A DNA stretch of 64,000 nucleotides from Agroathelia rolfsii. Taxonomy: Eukaryota; Basidiomycota; Agaricomycetes; Amylocorticiales; Amylocorticiaceae. Shown one piece after another: positions 1 to 11,145 of the stretch. A program made the translations under genes and the position numbers. The notes below the pieces were generated by a model. The model did not search any database. It was not told where the DNA came from and saw only the letters and a list, made by a program, of their open reading frames with translations. The stretch is from contig JABRWF010000001.1 in assembly GCA_018343915.1 (NCBI GenBank), positions 3,100,001-3,164,000 on the forward strand, written 5' to 3'. The stretch's first letter is position 1. Each line of letters opens with the position of its first letter.

Positions 1-1762
1 CTTTGCTTCACTGCACCACCCTCGACTCTGGTCGCTATCCCATGTGCGATCTCCCGCACTCCGGTATGTTCATCTATCCTACTCTAAACAGCCCGTTTTT
101 GCTTTTTTTTAGTATAGTAGCACAAATTGAGAATATTTCTGCAGTGAGGAATTTGATCGTATTGCCCAAGGTCTTTCAGATGCGCTGGATTTCACGACGA
201 CGATCGGCATGACTGCTGGCCGTACCGACCTGTCCTACGACCGCGGTGGCAAACGTGACGTCCTCGGCGAGTTCGATTTTTACACCAGTCACGAAGGCCT
301 CATGCTGGACTATGAAGAGGCCCTCACGCGTGAATACCCAGCAGAGAGCGCGAACACAGCAGCCTCTGCTGGACAGAAAAAAACGGGCGACGAAAAACCT
401 GCCACACGGTTTTACAACGTCTCTGCCCATTTCTTGTGGATAGGTGACCGTACACGACAGTTGGATGGTGCACACGTCGAGTACTTCAGGGGCATTCGTA
501 ACCCGATTGGGATTAAGGTTGGCCCCAGCATGGACAATGACGAACTAGTTAGGCTCCTTGATAGTGAGTCCTATCCTTTCCTCGGCTGCTTCGTCCCTTT
601 TCGTCCCTGCCCAGCAGGCTGAGTATATGCGCGGACTAACGCATACATTCTACGATAGTCGTCAATCCGGATAGGGAAGATGGGCGGGTGACGCTTATTA
701 CGCGATATGGAGCCGCTAAGGTAGGTCTTCCGTTTACTTTGTCTTTTTGTATTTCTCCGAGATTTAATCGAGTATCCCGCCTAATTCAATTTCTATGTCA
801 TTCCATTATTACATGAAACGTCAACGCCGCCTCCCTCTGCGCTCGCTCACTATCTCTCACCTTGACAACACTGTTGCAATACATAGATTGACTCTCACCT
901 CGCCGGACACATCTCCGCCGTGCAGAAATCAGGGCATCCAGTGATATGGATTAGTGATCCTATGCATGGAAAGTAAGTATTCCCATATGTCTCTCCGCCT
1001 ATGATTTCTTGTCTTGTCTTTCCGTTCTGCGTTCCTGTTGCCGTGGTATCTACTGCACATCAGCCCTTCATCATTGTATACTCTGGCTAAGAAAGGGAAG
1101 CTACACAAGAACTTTCCGCTTCATCATTCCATATGATTTTATCGCGAACGAACTTGCCGCTAAAAAGGATTTTAACTTGTGTTTTTATCCATTCTTTCAT
1201 TGGTGGATTCTCTTTACTATTCCAACCGTCCGCTGACCGCATTCTGTTTCTTCCTAGCACACTTACTTCATCCTCGGGATTGAAGACCCGTCACTTCGGA
1301 ACGATCATCAGCGAGCTCACTGCTGCCATGAGGATTCACACCGAGTGCGGCTCGCGCCTCGGCGGTGTCAGCCTCGAATTCACGGGCGAGCTTACGGAGG
1401 ATGGTTTTAGCGTCACGGAATGTGTAGGCGGCAGCATGGAACTGACTGAGGAGCAACTCGGATTACGCTATCAGGCGGGTGTCTCTTTGCTCTATTCATT
1501 TTCCTTCACGTCCTCTCCACCCTTTCCTTTCTTATTTTGACCATGATCTCATTTATGCAAGCTATAATGCTTCATTTTATTTCATTTTCCTCCCCGAGGG
1601 CGATCGTTGGAGGACAAGGAGTGACAGCTAACGTAATTCATATCTTTACAGTCATTCTGTGATCCTAGATTAAACTTCGAACAATCACTGGGTGAGTGTA
1701 TTCTTAACCCCCCCCCCCCATATCACTGCTTTCAAGCTATTATTATTGGCGCGTATACGCAC

Positions 1763-1793
<31 letters not shown>

Positions 1794-2112
1794 CAACCAC
1801 ACACCCATACCCTACGAACCTTTTCCGGCTGTATTTTTTTTTCTATAAAAAAAAAAAAAAAAAAAAAAAAAGAATCCTAAACCGGCCCGAATGACTAACG
1901 CTGATAAACTGTTTTATTTATTGCCGCCCTTGCCACTCATTGGCTATCGATATTGCTACCTTTCTCTTCAAGACGTGGCATTCCTCGTATCGGAGCATCT
2001 CAAAAAGGAGCGACGTGCTGGTGGCGGCGGCGCCCTCGGCCCCGGCGGCCCACTCGATCAGTCAGGCGGTGCGAGTGATCTTCTTTATTCCGAACTTGGC
2101 GGTCGCAAATGA
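1..2112 (+). CDS. Class II (plant-type) DAHP synthase, 3' part
   Basis: Class II 3-deoxy-7-phosphoheptulonate synthase condenses phosphoenolpyruvate with erythrose 4-phosphate, the first step of the shikimate pathway. The 5' end lies outside the window; 342 codons including the stop are seen. Exons: 1-63, 145-563, 659-720, 887-972, 1258-1474, 1652-1691, 1973-2112. Family motifs in order are GERTRQLDGAHVE-like (here WIGDRTRQLDGAHVEYFRG), NPIGIKVGPSM, VIWISDPMHGN, GGVSLEFTGE, VTECVGGS, and RYQSFCDPRLNFEQSL. The reading frame holds across all six junctions. The junction at 1474/1475 requires a GC donor. The tail after the last conserved helix is Gly-rich (about 1998-2109) and is not part of the usual enzyme core. 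The following gene converges on it from the other strand. The call is secure; the splice site at 1475 is inferred from frame and from family alignment. Confidence 0.93.
1767..1871. repeat. T27 and A25 homopolymers inside a DAHP synthase intron
   Basis: The last intron of the DAHP synthase gene (1692-1972, 281 nt) contains a run of 12 C (1708-1719), a run of 27 T (1767-1793) and a run of 25 A (1847-1871). The T and A runs are 53 nt apart and complementary, so the pre-mRNA could fold them into a hairpin. The intron is several times longer than most in this window. Homopolymer lengths are prone to sequencing and assembly slippage. Confidence 0.9.
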
Positions 2113-2735
2113 ACGACGAGGACAACGACGAATAAATGCGCATAAACGGTATCCGCTAGCGGGGTGCCTTTTTCTTTTGAATTGTGAACAGGAAAATTCA
2201 GGGTAAGAATGATTGGATAAGGGAAGTCCGAGACTAGTGAAAGCAATCGAATTTCTTGGATTGGTTATGTACAAATGCTACAAAAGAAAATCAAGGAAGA
2301 AATGGAAACGTGATTACTGCATAGTTGTATTACCATTTGGTACATTGAACAAGAAATGGATCGGTACAAACATAATAACGTGCATTTGATATTATTGACT
2401 ACTCCGCCAATTTATGCTACATTTAAATGGACAAAGAAAAAAACAAGGAAAAGAAATTGCCAAAATGAAAGAGTGGAAAGACATAATTGCAGAGTAGGAA
2501 GAAGAGGAAGCTAAAATAAGAAGCGGGGCTGACGGTGAAGAGCGGACGGAGTCCAGGGCCAAAAAGGTAAACGGCTAATGAATTGAATCATCCGCGACGC
2601 GTAAGTAGAACTTGGCAACGATAATGGTGATGATGAATCCTAAATGAAACAAATGCCATCCAAATTCCGTGTTAGCATGATTCTGGAAACGTGTGCGTAT
2701 GCATGCATGGGTATGCGTATGCGTGTAGTCTTCCT
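2113..2735. other. Intergenic, convergent gene ends
   Basis: This gap lies between the stop codon of the DAHP synthase gene (+) and the stop codon of the HUL5-like gene (-). It must hold both 3' untranslated regions. It is A-rich on the plus strand from about 2280 to 2510. No coding region, RNA gene or repeat is visible. Confidence 0.6.
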
Positions 2736-5700
2736 TCAGGACAAGTCGAAGCCGGCGTTAGCATTGATGGCCTGTAGTAATTTCGCCCTAAGCACAGCCT
2801 CGCTCGTGTACCTCGGAAGCTAGTCGCGTGGGCAGTCAGTTGGTCATCAGCCCTCGGATGTCGCTCGCACATGGCAACATATATATACACGTACCTTCAG
2901 CAGGTTTACACATGTCGACGCCGTCGGTAAGCGATTGTTATCTCCTCCAGCATCCCTGATGGCAAAGTTGGGCACCAGCTCCTTGAAGCCCCTGTGTGGT
3001 GCCTTTGTATGAGCGTCGGAAATTAATTAAACAGGAGAGTACACGTACAACAAAGGTGGTCGACTGCAACTCGTGGCAAACCTCAGGAGCGCGCGGCGTT
3101 GGTCCTGGTCAAAGGTGTTGACGACCTGACCATGAGGAAATGGAAATTCGATGGTGGTTGAATGAGGGGAAGTGCAGAAATGAATGAAACACATAACACT
3201 CACGTCCCAGAACATAGTGATTGTTTGTTCGTTGTCGTTATATAATCCACCATAGTTGGTGTTTCTCCTCAGGTCATCAAGATCTACAGGTGAGTTGACG
3301 CCACCAATGAGGATTTGAAGCTCCTGTTGATTAAACATCCTACATAGCAGATGGTAAACTATCGATAAGGGCGGAATACTAGGAATAGTACACATCACAT
3401 TACTCACTTGAGCCACTTAGGATCGATCATTTCGGTCAGGCCTTCAAAGAAAGCTTCACTCTGGAGCTTGATTTGACGGGTGAGCCGGTAGTGTGAGACG
3501 AGGTGAATGTATTGCAGGCGGTTTTCTTTGGTTACGGGAATATCACCTCCTCCTGGCATTAAATTGACTGTCCTAGTTTCGCCAAACTCTAGATAGCCAA
3601 TTTAAGGTTGTATTTCTTATACGCAAAAACTAGAAACCTTAACCAACCTTCGACGTTAATGCTAAAGTTGAGGGAAAGGTCCTCAGGGTTGCTCTGGTAA
3701 TGCTTCAAGAAAATCAATCCTTTATAAAGGTCGGGATCAAGGGATGCTAAGTCATCCAGGTAGCTCTGCTTGCCCAACCACTGCAGAGGATGTCAATTGA
3801 CGGCGCGGGATTCAAGACAAATAACAATGCAGACCTTGGCCAGGAAAAATCCTGCAAACGCGACGTCAACGAGAATACCTTCATATAGGGCTTTGCCTAT
3901 GATACGACCGATGAATCGGTACCAGTTAAGATTATGAGCTATTAGAGGTTGAGGTCGGCGAATGGAGCAAACTGAAGAGTTCTGAAGACATACACTCCAT
4001 AGCATATCTATGGGGATTCGGGTACAACTCATTTTCTTTGTTAGCCAGCCAAAGTCCACGATCGGTATCGAAAACCTGCTTGCACAGGGACGTAAAAAAT
4101 TCTTTGAAGACGCCTCCGCCGTCGATACCAGCCCTAAGTAAAAGGATACCATCAGATATGACACAGAATGTAGAAAACAAATAATGTCTCACTCCTCTTG
4201 ACCAAATTTGTCTATGAATACGATCTCAATAGGGTCCTTCAAATCTGCATCACCGAGTTTGTCAAAGCCATCTTCGGCAACATGCTCTCTTCTGATCACA
4301 ACTCTTGTTCGCCGATGAAAGGCACTGTTCCTATAGACTCGCCCGCCTCGTACTACATCATTCGCCACGAAGTGTCGGAATATAGCGACACGGACTTCAA
4401 ATGGGATGGCAAATGGGATAGCATGTAGGACACCGAGTCGAGGCGCGATGTGCATAAGTTGACGCTTCGATGTCAAGGATCGCTGCGCACGAAGTCCGGG
4501 AGGATATGCAGTCTGCTCGGAAGACAGAGACTGCTCTTCCGAAAGCGCCGCTTCAACGAAAGACTCTATTGAAAAATCAATGGGAGTAGCCTCAAGATTA
4601 TTTATGACTAGCCAATGATCGGGCTTAGTGAAAGGTCGACGTGAGCTAAAAACATTTTTTTAGCTTAAGAGAACTTCAACGGCATCAATGACGGCTCCAT
4701 ACTCTCGTGCATGAATCGCAACCAGACATTTTGTCACCCTTTCTCTAATTTCCTCCCGACTGATTCCCGCGCTGGCCAGAGGGCTTTGCAGCGTCTCATC
4801 GGCACGCCAGTATAGGGTGAAAGCAATATTGAGCAGCTGACGGGAAAAAGAAGATACTTCATCCAGGGTCAATGGATTCCGTGGTGCCGAGGCCGGAGAT
4901 GTACCAAAGAATTCGTCATCTCCCATGGTCAACAATGCCTGGGTATATAGGTCAGCTAAGAAGAGGAGCGGTGGCCATGCATCAGCGTTGTTAGGGTCTA
5001 TGCATAGTCAGCGATACTTGTTCGAAGTAAATCAATAGCATACTTACCATAAATTGCTCCGCTACTCGTCTCCCGACCCAGCACGGAGCCCCGAACCCAA
5101 CCGCGATAAATTTCTCGGACCATTCCTGCAGCGGCCGTCCCATATCCGTGCAGAAGTACGCTACTCAGAATAGCAGATTTGTGAGATGACCATCTGATTT
5201 CTAATGCCAACAAGAATTGAATTAATGCGACTCGACTTGTCAGAGACCTTGATGTTGCAGAGAGAAGCGAGGACACATGTGAGGTAGTGTGGAGCGTATC
5301 CAGGCGTTTGTAGGTTCGGTTATCAAGGACCGGAATGACGGGCGCTGGAGCCACATCGAATGATGACACTACGGCGACATTCGGCTCGCTCGAATCAGTG
5401 TCCGAATCATACTGAGAAGCGGGAATGCCAGCTGATGATTTAGATTTCTTTTTCGGGGCTTCAAGGGAATTGGGAGGAACCGTATGAAGACATCTTGCCA
5501 AAAGGGACAAGTAAGCCGTTAATGCGGGACCGGGTAACTTAGCATATCGTGGAGGAACAAAAGCCATCAGGTTGGCGAGCAAATAAAGCGTTGCTTCCGC
5601 ATCTAGAGCAAAGTTCAATGGTAGACTTGTGAGGTTGGCGAATGGCAAAGCAGCGGAGAAAGTCGGGAGAACTTTAATGGGGATGCGATTTGGTAGGAGA

Positions 5701-6439
5701 GGAATGGAAAGAATGTGCTTGAATAGATCCAACAACGCGAGTGGATAGCGTGGACTATCAGATAACGCTGATAGTGATCCGATACACAGGTTTACCAGAT
5801 GGGGAAGCACGGGAGCTGTCTTTGCTTCGACGGGCTGTACGCTGTGAGATGGAAAGGGTATGGAACAAAGACTGTTCAGACACTTACGATTTTTCTGAAT
5901 GTCACCGAGATCAGGTGAAAATAACCACGAGGGAGCAAGTAAAACGCAATAGGCATCCCCGTGTCAGCAGACAATATCAGTGATTGAAGCAACTGAAGGT
6001 GAACCACCGCTTCAGGTTGCTGTGGCGCGTTCGCGACCGATTTGAGCAGGAGCAAACTAGCCTGACGCAACAAGACAATCCAGCTGTCCCTTTGTGGTCC
6101 ATGTAGACCATCGTTGATGGAGACTCCGTCTTTCATGGCTTCCGACCAAGCAGCCAGGGCCTCACGGTCCAAACCAATCAACACCAGAGCGCGCAATCCC
6201 ATGATGCCCCGCAAGTCACGAGATAAAACCTCTCTGAGCCATGACCGAGTGCGCAATGCTTCAATGTGCCCTCTGTACCAAGACTGTATGATGACGGCAC
6301 TATCTTGTTTTCTTCGATTGTCCTCGCGTTCCAAGCGGCGGCGCTTTGCCTGATCTAGGATGGATTCAGAGGATGTGGAGGAAGAGTTCCCGGCGAGATT
6401 TATATTGCGCCGTCTCCTGTGGTCGTCTACGCCAAACAT
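2736..6439 (-). CDS. HUL5: HECT E3 ubiquitin ligase, HUL5/UBE3C type
   Basis: HUL5/UBE3C is a proteasome-associated ligase that extends ubiquitin chains on stalled substrates. The start ATG (6437-6439) opens a short basic stretch and a helix with an IQ-like motif (AVIIQSWYRGHIEA), the normal N-terminus of UBE3C. First exons run 6439-5888, 5834-5048 and 4997-4713; the HECT domain follows from about 4450 in several small exons. HECT landmarks visible are GIDGGGVFKEF, FDTDRGLW, NPHRY, FIGRIIGKALYEGILVDV, and near the end LPTASTCVNLLKLPRY. The catalytic cysteine codon is at 2910-2912. The protein ends in AGFDLS with stop at 2736-2738. All conserved parts are present, so it looks functional. The start is chosen because the N-terminus matches the family. 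It is head-to-head with the PAP2 gene. Confidence 0.93.
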
Positions 6440-6960
6440 GTTCTTGATTCCAGTAAGGGTGTGCTGTATTGCAGATGCGTATTAAGAATGATTAGGCTAG
6501 CACACTCGGGCTGACACTGGCAGTGGATGTTTCTAGAGAACGATTGCGTAGTCGCTGCTACATAATATCGGCATTCTAGCATCTTTACATTTTCGGAACC
6601 AAATTACGTAATCATCCGAGAGTAGAGCCGAGCAGGTACTTGATCTCAGTACTCACAACTTCAGAAAGATATGGAATTGTGGCCTCAACACTGATTCGGA
6701 CTTTGTGAAACTTGGAACTCTTGGCAGTGCTTCTCAATATATCTACCATATCAGTGTACAACCCCTCAATTTAGACGCCCATCGTTCCCTACTGCGACTG
6801 TCTCCAAGTCTGCTACTGTGCCTTCAAGTTGAACTCTGGTGATTCAAGACATCAGAATCGCTCTAATTATTCGAATATCCGATTAGGCATGCCGAGAAAA
6901 ATTCCAAAAGCTCGTCAGTCCCTCTGGCTAGCTTTTTTTGAGAGGGTGATTCCTATTCAG
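6440..6960. other. Divergent promoter region, HUL5 and PAP2 genes
   Basis: About 520 bases separate the HUL5-like start codon from the first exon I can identify in the PAP2 gene. The region should hold both promoters and the unidentified first exon of the PAP2 gene. I could not find an ATG that joins the known exon in phase, and saw no clear promoter element. Confidence 0.5.
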
Positions 6961-7542
6961 CCAGAAAGAAAAGAACTTCTTGGTTGACGTACTACCCAAG
7001 ACCGACTTGACCGTCTTTTTCCTGACGTCGTGTTTTATTCTATTCACGCGCTCTATCGCAAGCATATACTTTGCCGCTGGTGCCTCTGCCTGCTCAGTAG
7101 CTGTCAAGATAATCAAGAGACTCATCCGACAACCCCGCCCTGTCCATCCAAAGCAACGTAAAGTGTCCTATGGGTACGTGCTATTTTGTCATAATACCAG
7201 GAGCTATCACTTAGCGGACAACCTTCCTCTAGCATGCCTAGCACTCATTCTGCTACTATTTCATTTTATGCAACATTTCTCACGCTTGCGTGTATATATC
7301 TGCCCTTGTATCCCTCTCTTTCGTTCATATATCCAATTCGTCAACTATTACCAGGTATCATAGTGCCATGGGCCCTCTTAGTTGCAGCCTCTCGAGTGTG
7401 GCTAGGCCATCATACTAGGGCTCAGGTTATAGTAGGCTGCCTGTTCGGGTTTTTTTTTGCGTCTGGTTGGTTTTGGTGGTGGAGCTCGGGTCTCAGTAAA
7501 TATGGGGCATATGTCGAAGCTCGCTTGAACTCTTATTTTTGA
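6961..7542 (+). CDS. PAP2-superfamily lipid phosphatase, dolichyldiphosphatase-like
   Basis: An integral membrane phosphatase of the PAP2 superfamily, which removes phosphate from lipid phosphates or diphosphates. The three motifs are present: KIIKRLIRQPRP (motif 1), PSTHSA (motif 2) and SRVWLGHHTRAQ (motif 3), separated by hydrophobic segments. In motif 3 the last acidic residue is replaced by Gln, as is known in dolichyldiphosphatases, so the favoured substrate is dolichyl diphosphate on the ER membrane. Two exons are clear: about 6961-7172, then from 7233, joining TATGG to CATGCC so that the PSTHSA motif is preceded by YGM. The stop is TGA at 7540-7542. The N-terminal exon is not resolved: the frame upstream is closed by a stop at 6947 and 6960 ends in a plausible CAG acceptor. 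It may therefore start further upstream. Confidence 0.72.
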
Positions 7543-8129
7543 TTGAATTTATAATATAGCTTACACACAATGCAAGTATCTTTTTTTCTTGTGCAACTTA
7601 AGAGTACTATACTCTACTGAACATGTATATACCCAGGTTCTCTTGGTACACAGCCAAGATCTCGAACTACAGATTTGGATAGTTGAGCCTAGACATCTGG
7701 GAAAGAAGATATTTATTGATATACATATCTTTTGAAATAATCATCGCGATGTACCTGGAGTTCGTGCCTGACGTAGAAATCCAACTAAGATGCAATCCAC
7801 CGTAACTTAATAGAACTGATAAAGAATTGCTATTGTATGCTTGCTTGGAAGATGAAAAAGCAGGCACTATTCAAACGATTTACCTCTGAGACCTACTCGG
7901 GACCACTGAAGAACCGACGGTCACGGTGATGAGAGAACGATGCGCGACGGTGGCTGATTGAATGCTAAATACAGCCTCACGCCACAGCCCGTGCTGCCGC
8001 TCCTCGTCTGTGACCAATCGACTGGGGGCCGCCTTACTTGACTGCGCACTCCCATTACTCTCTGAAAACCCGCTATTTAACCCATTGACTAACAAACAAG
8101 TTTTACAATCGTTGCATCACCTTTTCATA
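7543..8129. other. Intergenic, PAP2 3' region and PLC-like promoter
   Basis: A 590-base gap between two genes on the plus strand. The first half is AT-rich. The second half, just before the ATG at 8130, is CT-rich. No open frame here resembles a known protein. Confidence 0.5.
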
Positions 8130-9505
8130 ATGCTCTTCTCTCACTTCGCGCCGGTCGCGTTTAGCTCTCTCTTACTTTCCTCCTTTCCTGTCATCCAAGC
8201 GCTCTCCATTTATCCAAGACAATCCTCGAAATCATGTAATGGTTCTCCTGATGTATGTCGAGAGCCCTGCGATCTCTGTATACAAGCTTCGCTGACGACC
8301 GAACCTTAGTTGTGTGATCGCAGCTACGGCAACATCACATTCGTTGGTTCTCATGACTCCTATGCAATTGGATCAGTTAGCAATCGTAAGTGCCGTTGGC
8401 TAACAAGATACTACAAGTCTTCTTTTTTAACCAACCTATCCTTAGTGTTTGTCAACCAGGATCAAAACAGTTGAGTTAAATCCCCTTGTTTTGGTTTAGT
8501 CCGACGCCAGCTCTTACGCTTGTTATTCTCCTAGTTACTCAGCAGTTGAACGACGGTATACGCATGCTCCAAGTACAGGCTCATAATAACAGCGGAACTG
8601 TGGGTAAATCCCTCTTACGACGACGGAGTATTTTCTAATCTCTATTTATAGATTCAATTGTGTCATACATCCTGCTCTCTATTGAATGGTGGCACCCTTG
8701 AATCGTACTTGAGCACCGTCAAGACCTGGATGGATGCGAATCCCAACGACGTTGTGACCTTGCTGATGGTCAACATCGATGATCTTCCAATGTCCATGTA
8801 CGCATCCGTATTCGAGTCCACAGGCATGAGCTCTTTGGCGTACTCTCCACCTTCCGCCAATCTCACCAACACTGCCTGGCCTACTTTGGACTCTCTGATC
8901 AACAACGGCACACGGCTGGTTGCCTTTGTTGATACCAAGGCGGACTACTCAACCGTACCGTACATCATCGATGAATTCACAAATGTTTGGGAAACGGCAT
9001 ATGACCTGACTGATACGACATTCGATTGCAATGTTAACCGCACTCAAGGAGATACCTCCAGTCAGTTGTATCTGATCAATCATTTCCTCGATCAAGTTGT
9101 GCTTGGTAGCCCTGCACCAGACGCCTCGCGAGCGAACGTGACTAATGGCGTCAGCGGTACGGGAAGTCTCGGCCTACAGGCTAACGAATGTGCTGCCCAG
9201 TATAACAGGTATCCCAACTTCCTCTTGGTCGATGTAAGTGGCTTTCGTCAGTGATATGTACAGAAATGAGTTAACGATTGTGCCAGTTCTACGAGTACGG
9301 CGGTGGCTCTGTATTTGAAGTTGCTGCGGCAGCAAACGGTGTAACATATAGTCCTTCAACACCTATTGCCACACCGAAGCCGACATCGAGTAGCTCCACT
9401 ACAAGTTCTCATGCCGTTCCCAGACTGACATTGAACCGTGGCTCCCTCTTTGCATCTTTGACTGCCGTAACGGGAGTCGTATTGGGTGTCTTCATTATAC
9501 TTTGA
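8130..9505 (+). CDS. Secreted PLC-like phosphodiesterase (PI-PLC X-domain fold)
   Basis: A 362-residue member of the PLC-like TIM-barrel phosphodiesterase family common in fungi. Exons: 8130-8252, 8310-8385, 8446-8469, 8535-8599, 8652-9233, 9287-9505. Residues 1-25 form a signal peptide (hydrophobic run FSSLLLSSFPVIQAL). The first conserved block reads CNGSPDLCDRSYGNITFVGSHDSYA and contains the first catalytic-type His. The second, QQLNDGIRMLQVQAHNNSGT, contains the second His. Blocks WMDANPNDVVTLLMVN and NGTRLVAFVD follow. The C-terminus has a Ser/Thr/Pro linker and a terminal hydrophobic segment (VTGVVLGVFIIL), which suggests a GPI-type anchor or cell-surface retention. The true substrate of these fungal enzymes is not established. 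The 24-nt third exon is unusually small but keeps the frame. Confidence 0.87.
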
Positions 9506-9733
9506 GGATAATGTTTAAGAGTACATTTTAAACACTTGGACGCGAAATAGCGTTTTTATTTCACTCTTCCTTTTAATTAATATACTCGCATGGACAATAC
9601 TCATCTCATTCCTTTCATTGGCATACATTCATTCATTCAATGGAACATCGCATCAGAAGTTTTTGAAAAAAAAAACAGGCATATGAATACCAAGCCTCTT
9701 ACTTGGTGAAATCATTCTAGAGGTACAAAAAAG

Positions 9734-11001
9734 CTACTTTTTGCGCTCCAGCTTCCATTTGTACACTCTTGGCCTCCACGTTTCATTGTCCACCGTCTTG
9801 TTCCTGTCTTTGAGCGCCCGACCACCACGGGCGTCAAGCGCATCTTCATCGTCTTCATCTGGGCTCTCTTCCCCTTCTACCTTCTCCCTCCCTTGGATTT
9901 TTCGCCGTGCACCTTTACCCATCATCAGACGTTGCATTTCGAATTCGCGCATGACGTAACGTAGTTGCTTGTCTCTTAGGAGACGAGAGGCCAGTTCTCG
10001 GAGGAGCTTCTTTCGGCGTACCTATTAAGGGGGGATTAACTGTCATGATTATTATTATTATTATATTACGAAAAGGAACTATACCATTGCAGATCCTCCT
10101 TCCTCGTCCATATCCATTGAGGAAAACTCTTCGAGCTCTTCAGTAGACGTGTCTGGCATTTTTTGTTTGCCTCTCTTTTTCTCTGATGCAATTTTCCATC
10201 CTCTGGAGGCATCAGCTAAGGATTGATGTGCCTTCTCGCCTATGTTCTGATGACCCAATTTTGATGTGTCTTCAGGCTGGAGCATGTATGCGGAGGCTGA
10301 TCATGATCAGGTCGGTGAACGTATGTCCATCCATATTACAGGACGAACCTTCTTCCATGCTGTCTGCAAAAATTATATGCTTTGCAGTGCCTTTGGAGCG
10401 AGAGTGTCGCTTGGAATTACTCGATACAGAGGGCAGAACGTCAGCTTCACGAAAGAGGTCTATCTCGGAATCCTTGAAGCCCTCTAACTCTTCGCTGTCT
10501 TCAGTAAGGGGATGTACAGGATCCACCAACCCATTTAACTGAGCCTTGATCTGATCAATTTTCTATGGATTTTGTGAGAAAAGAGTCAGGAAATTTGATG
10601 AGACCCTATACCCACTTTCTGACCTGAAGCACGCATTGTGCGAATATAATTCTCGTCTTGTGTTTTTAGGACTTTGATCACATCCTCCGGAAGGACAGGG
10701 TTTCCACGATCTTTAATATGCACACCATTCTTTCCTTCTTGATTTGCTTATGTAGACAGAGTTGAAGGCATTGTTATGAACACACCTGCGTCCGCTCTCT
10801 CGTCATAGAGAAATAAAATTCATCTTTATTTCTTTCCACAGCCTTTTGCTGCAATCTTTGAAGACGATCCTGTTTAGAATGATAGTCCTTGGCACGAAGA
10901 ACATAGTCCTTGTGTTTTTCTAGTATGCCGAGTCTGGTCCTGTTTGCAAGCTGGGAACGTTCTTTATGATTTCTTCTGTGTAATGAATTTCTGAGCGGCA
11001 T
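9734..11001 (-). CDS. UTP11: U3 snoRNA-associated protein UTP11
   Basis: UTP11 is a component of the small-subunit processome that binds U3 snoRNP and is needed for 18S rRNA maturation in the nucleolus. The N-terminus beginning at ATG 11001 ([13 protein letters not shown], then [19 protein letters not shown]) is the diagnostic basic start of the family. Exon 1 is 11001-10786; the next begins at 10729 and gives NGVHIKDRG, the family position of DGVHI. The middle part is acidic and poorly conserved. The C-terminus is basic and contains the family end ([17 protein letters not shown], then [11 protein letters not shown]). The stop is at 9734-9736. It faces the zinc-finger gene head-to-head across 144 bases. 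Confidence 0.93.
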
Positions 11002-11145
11002 GGTTGGTGAAGAAGTAGTGCCTCGTCGGAGCCTGAATGGCTTGTTTACCTACTTGCAACACTCTCGACTTCAGGTTATCTATATCTCTCCTGTAGTACA
11101 ACGATTGCAATTGGCGGGAATAATCTCTAAAGACCAACTCTTCAA

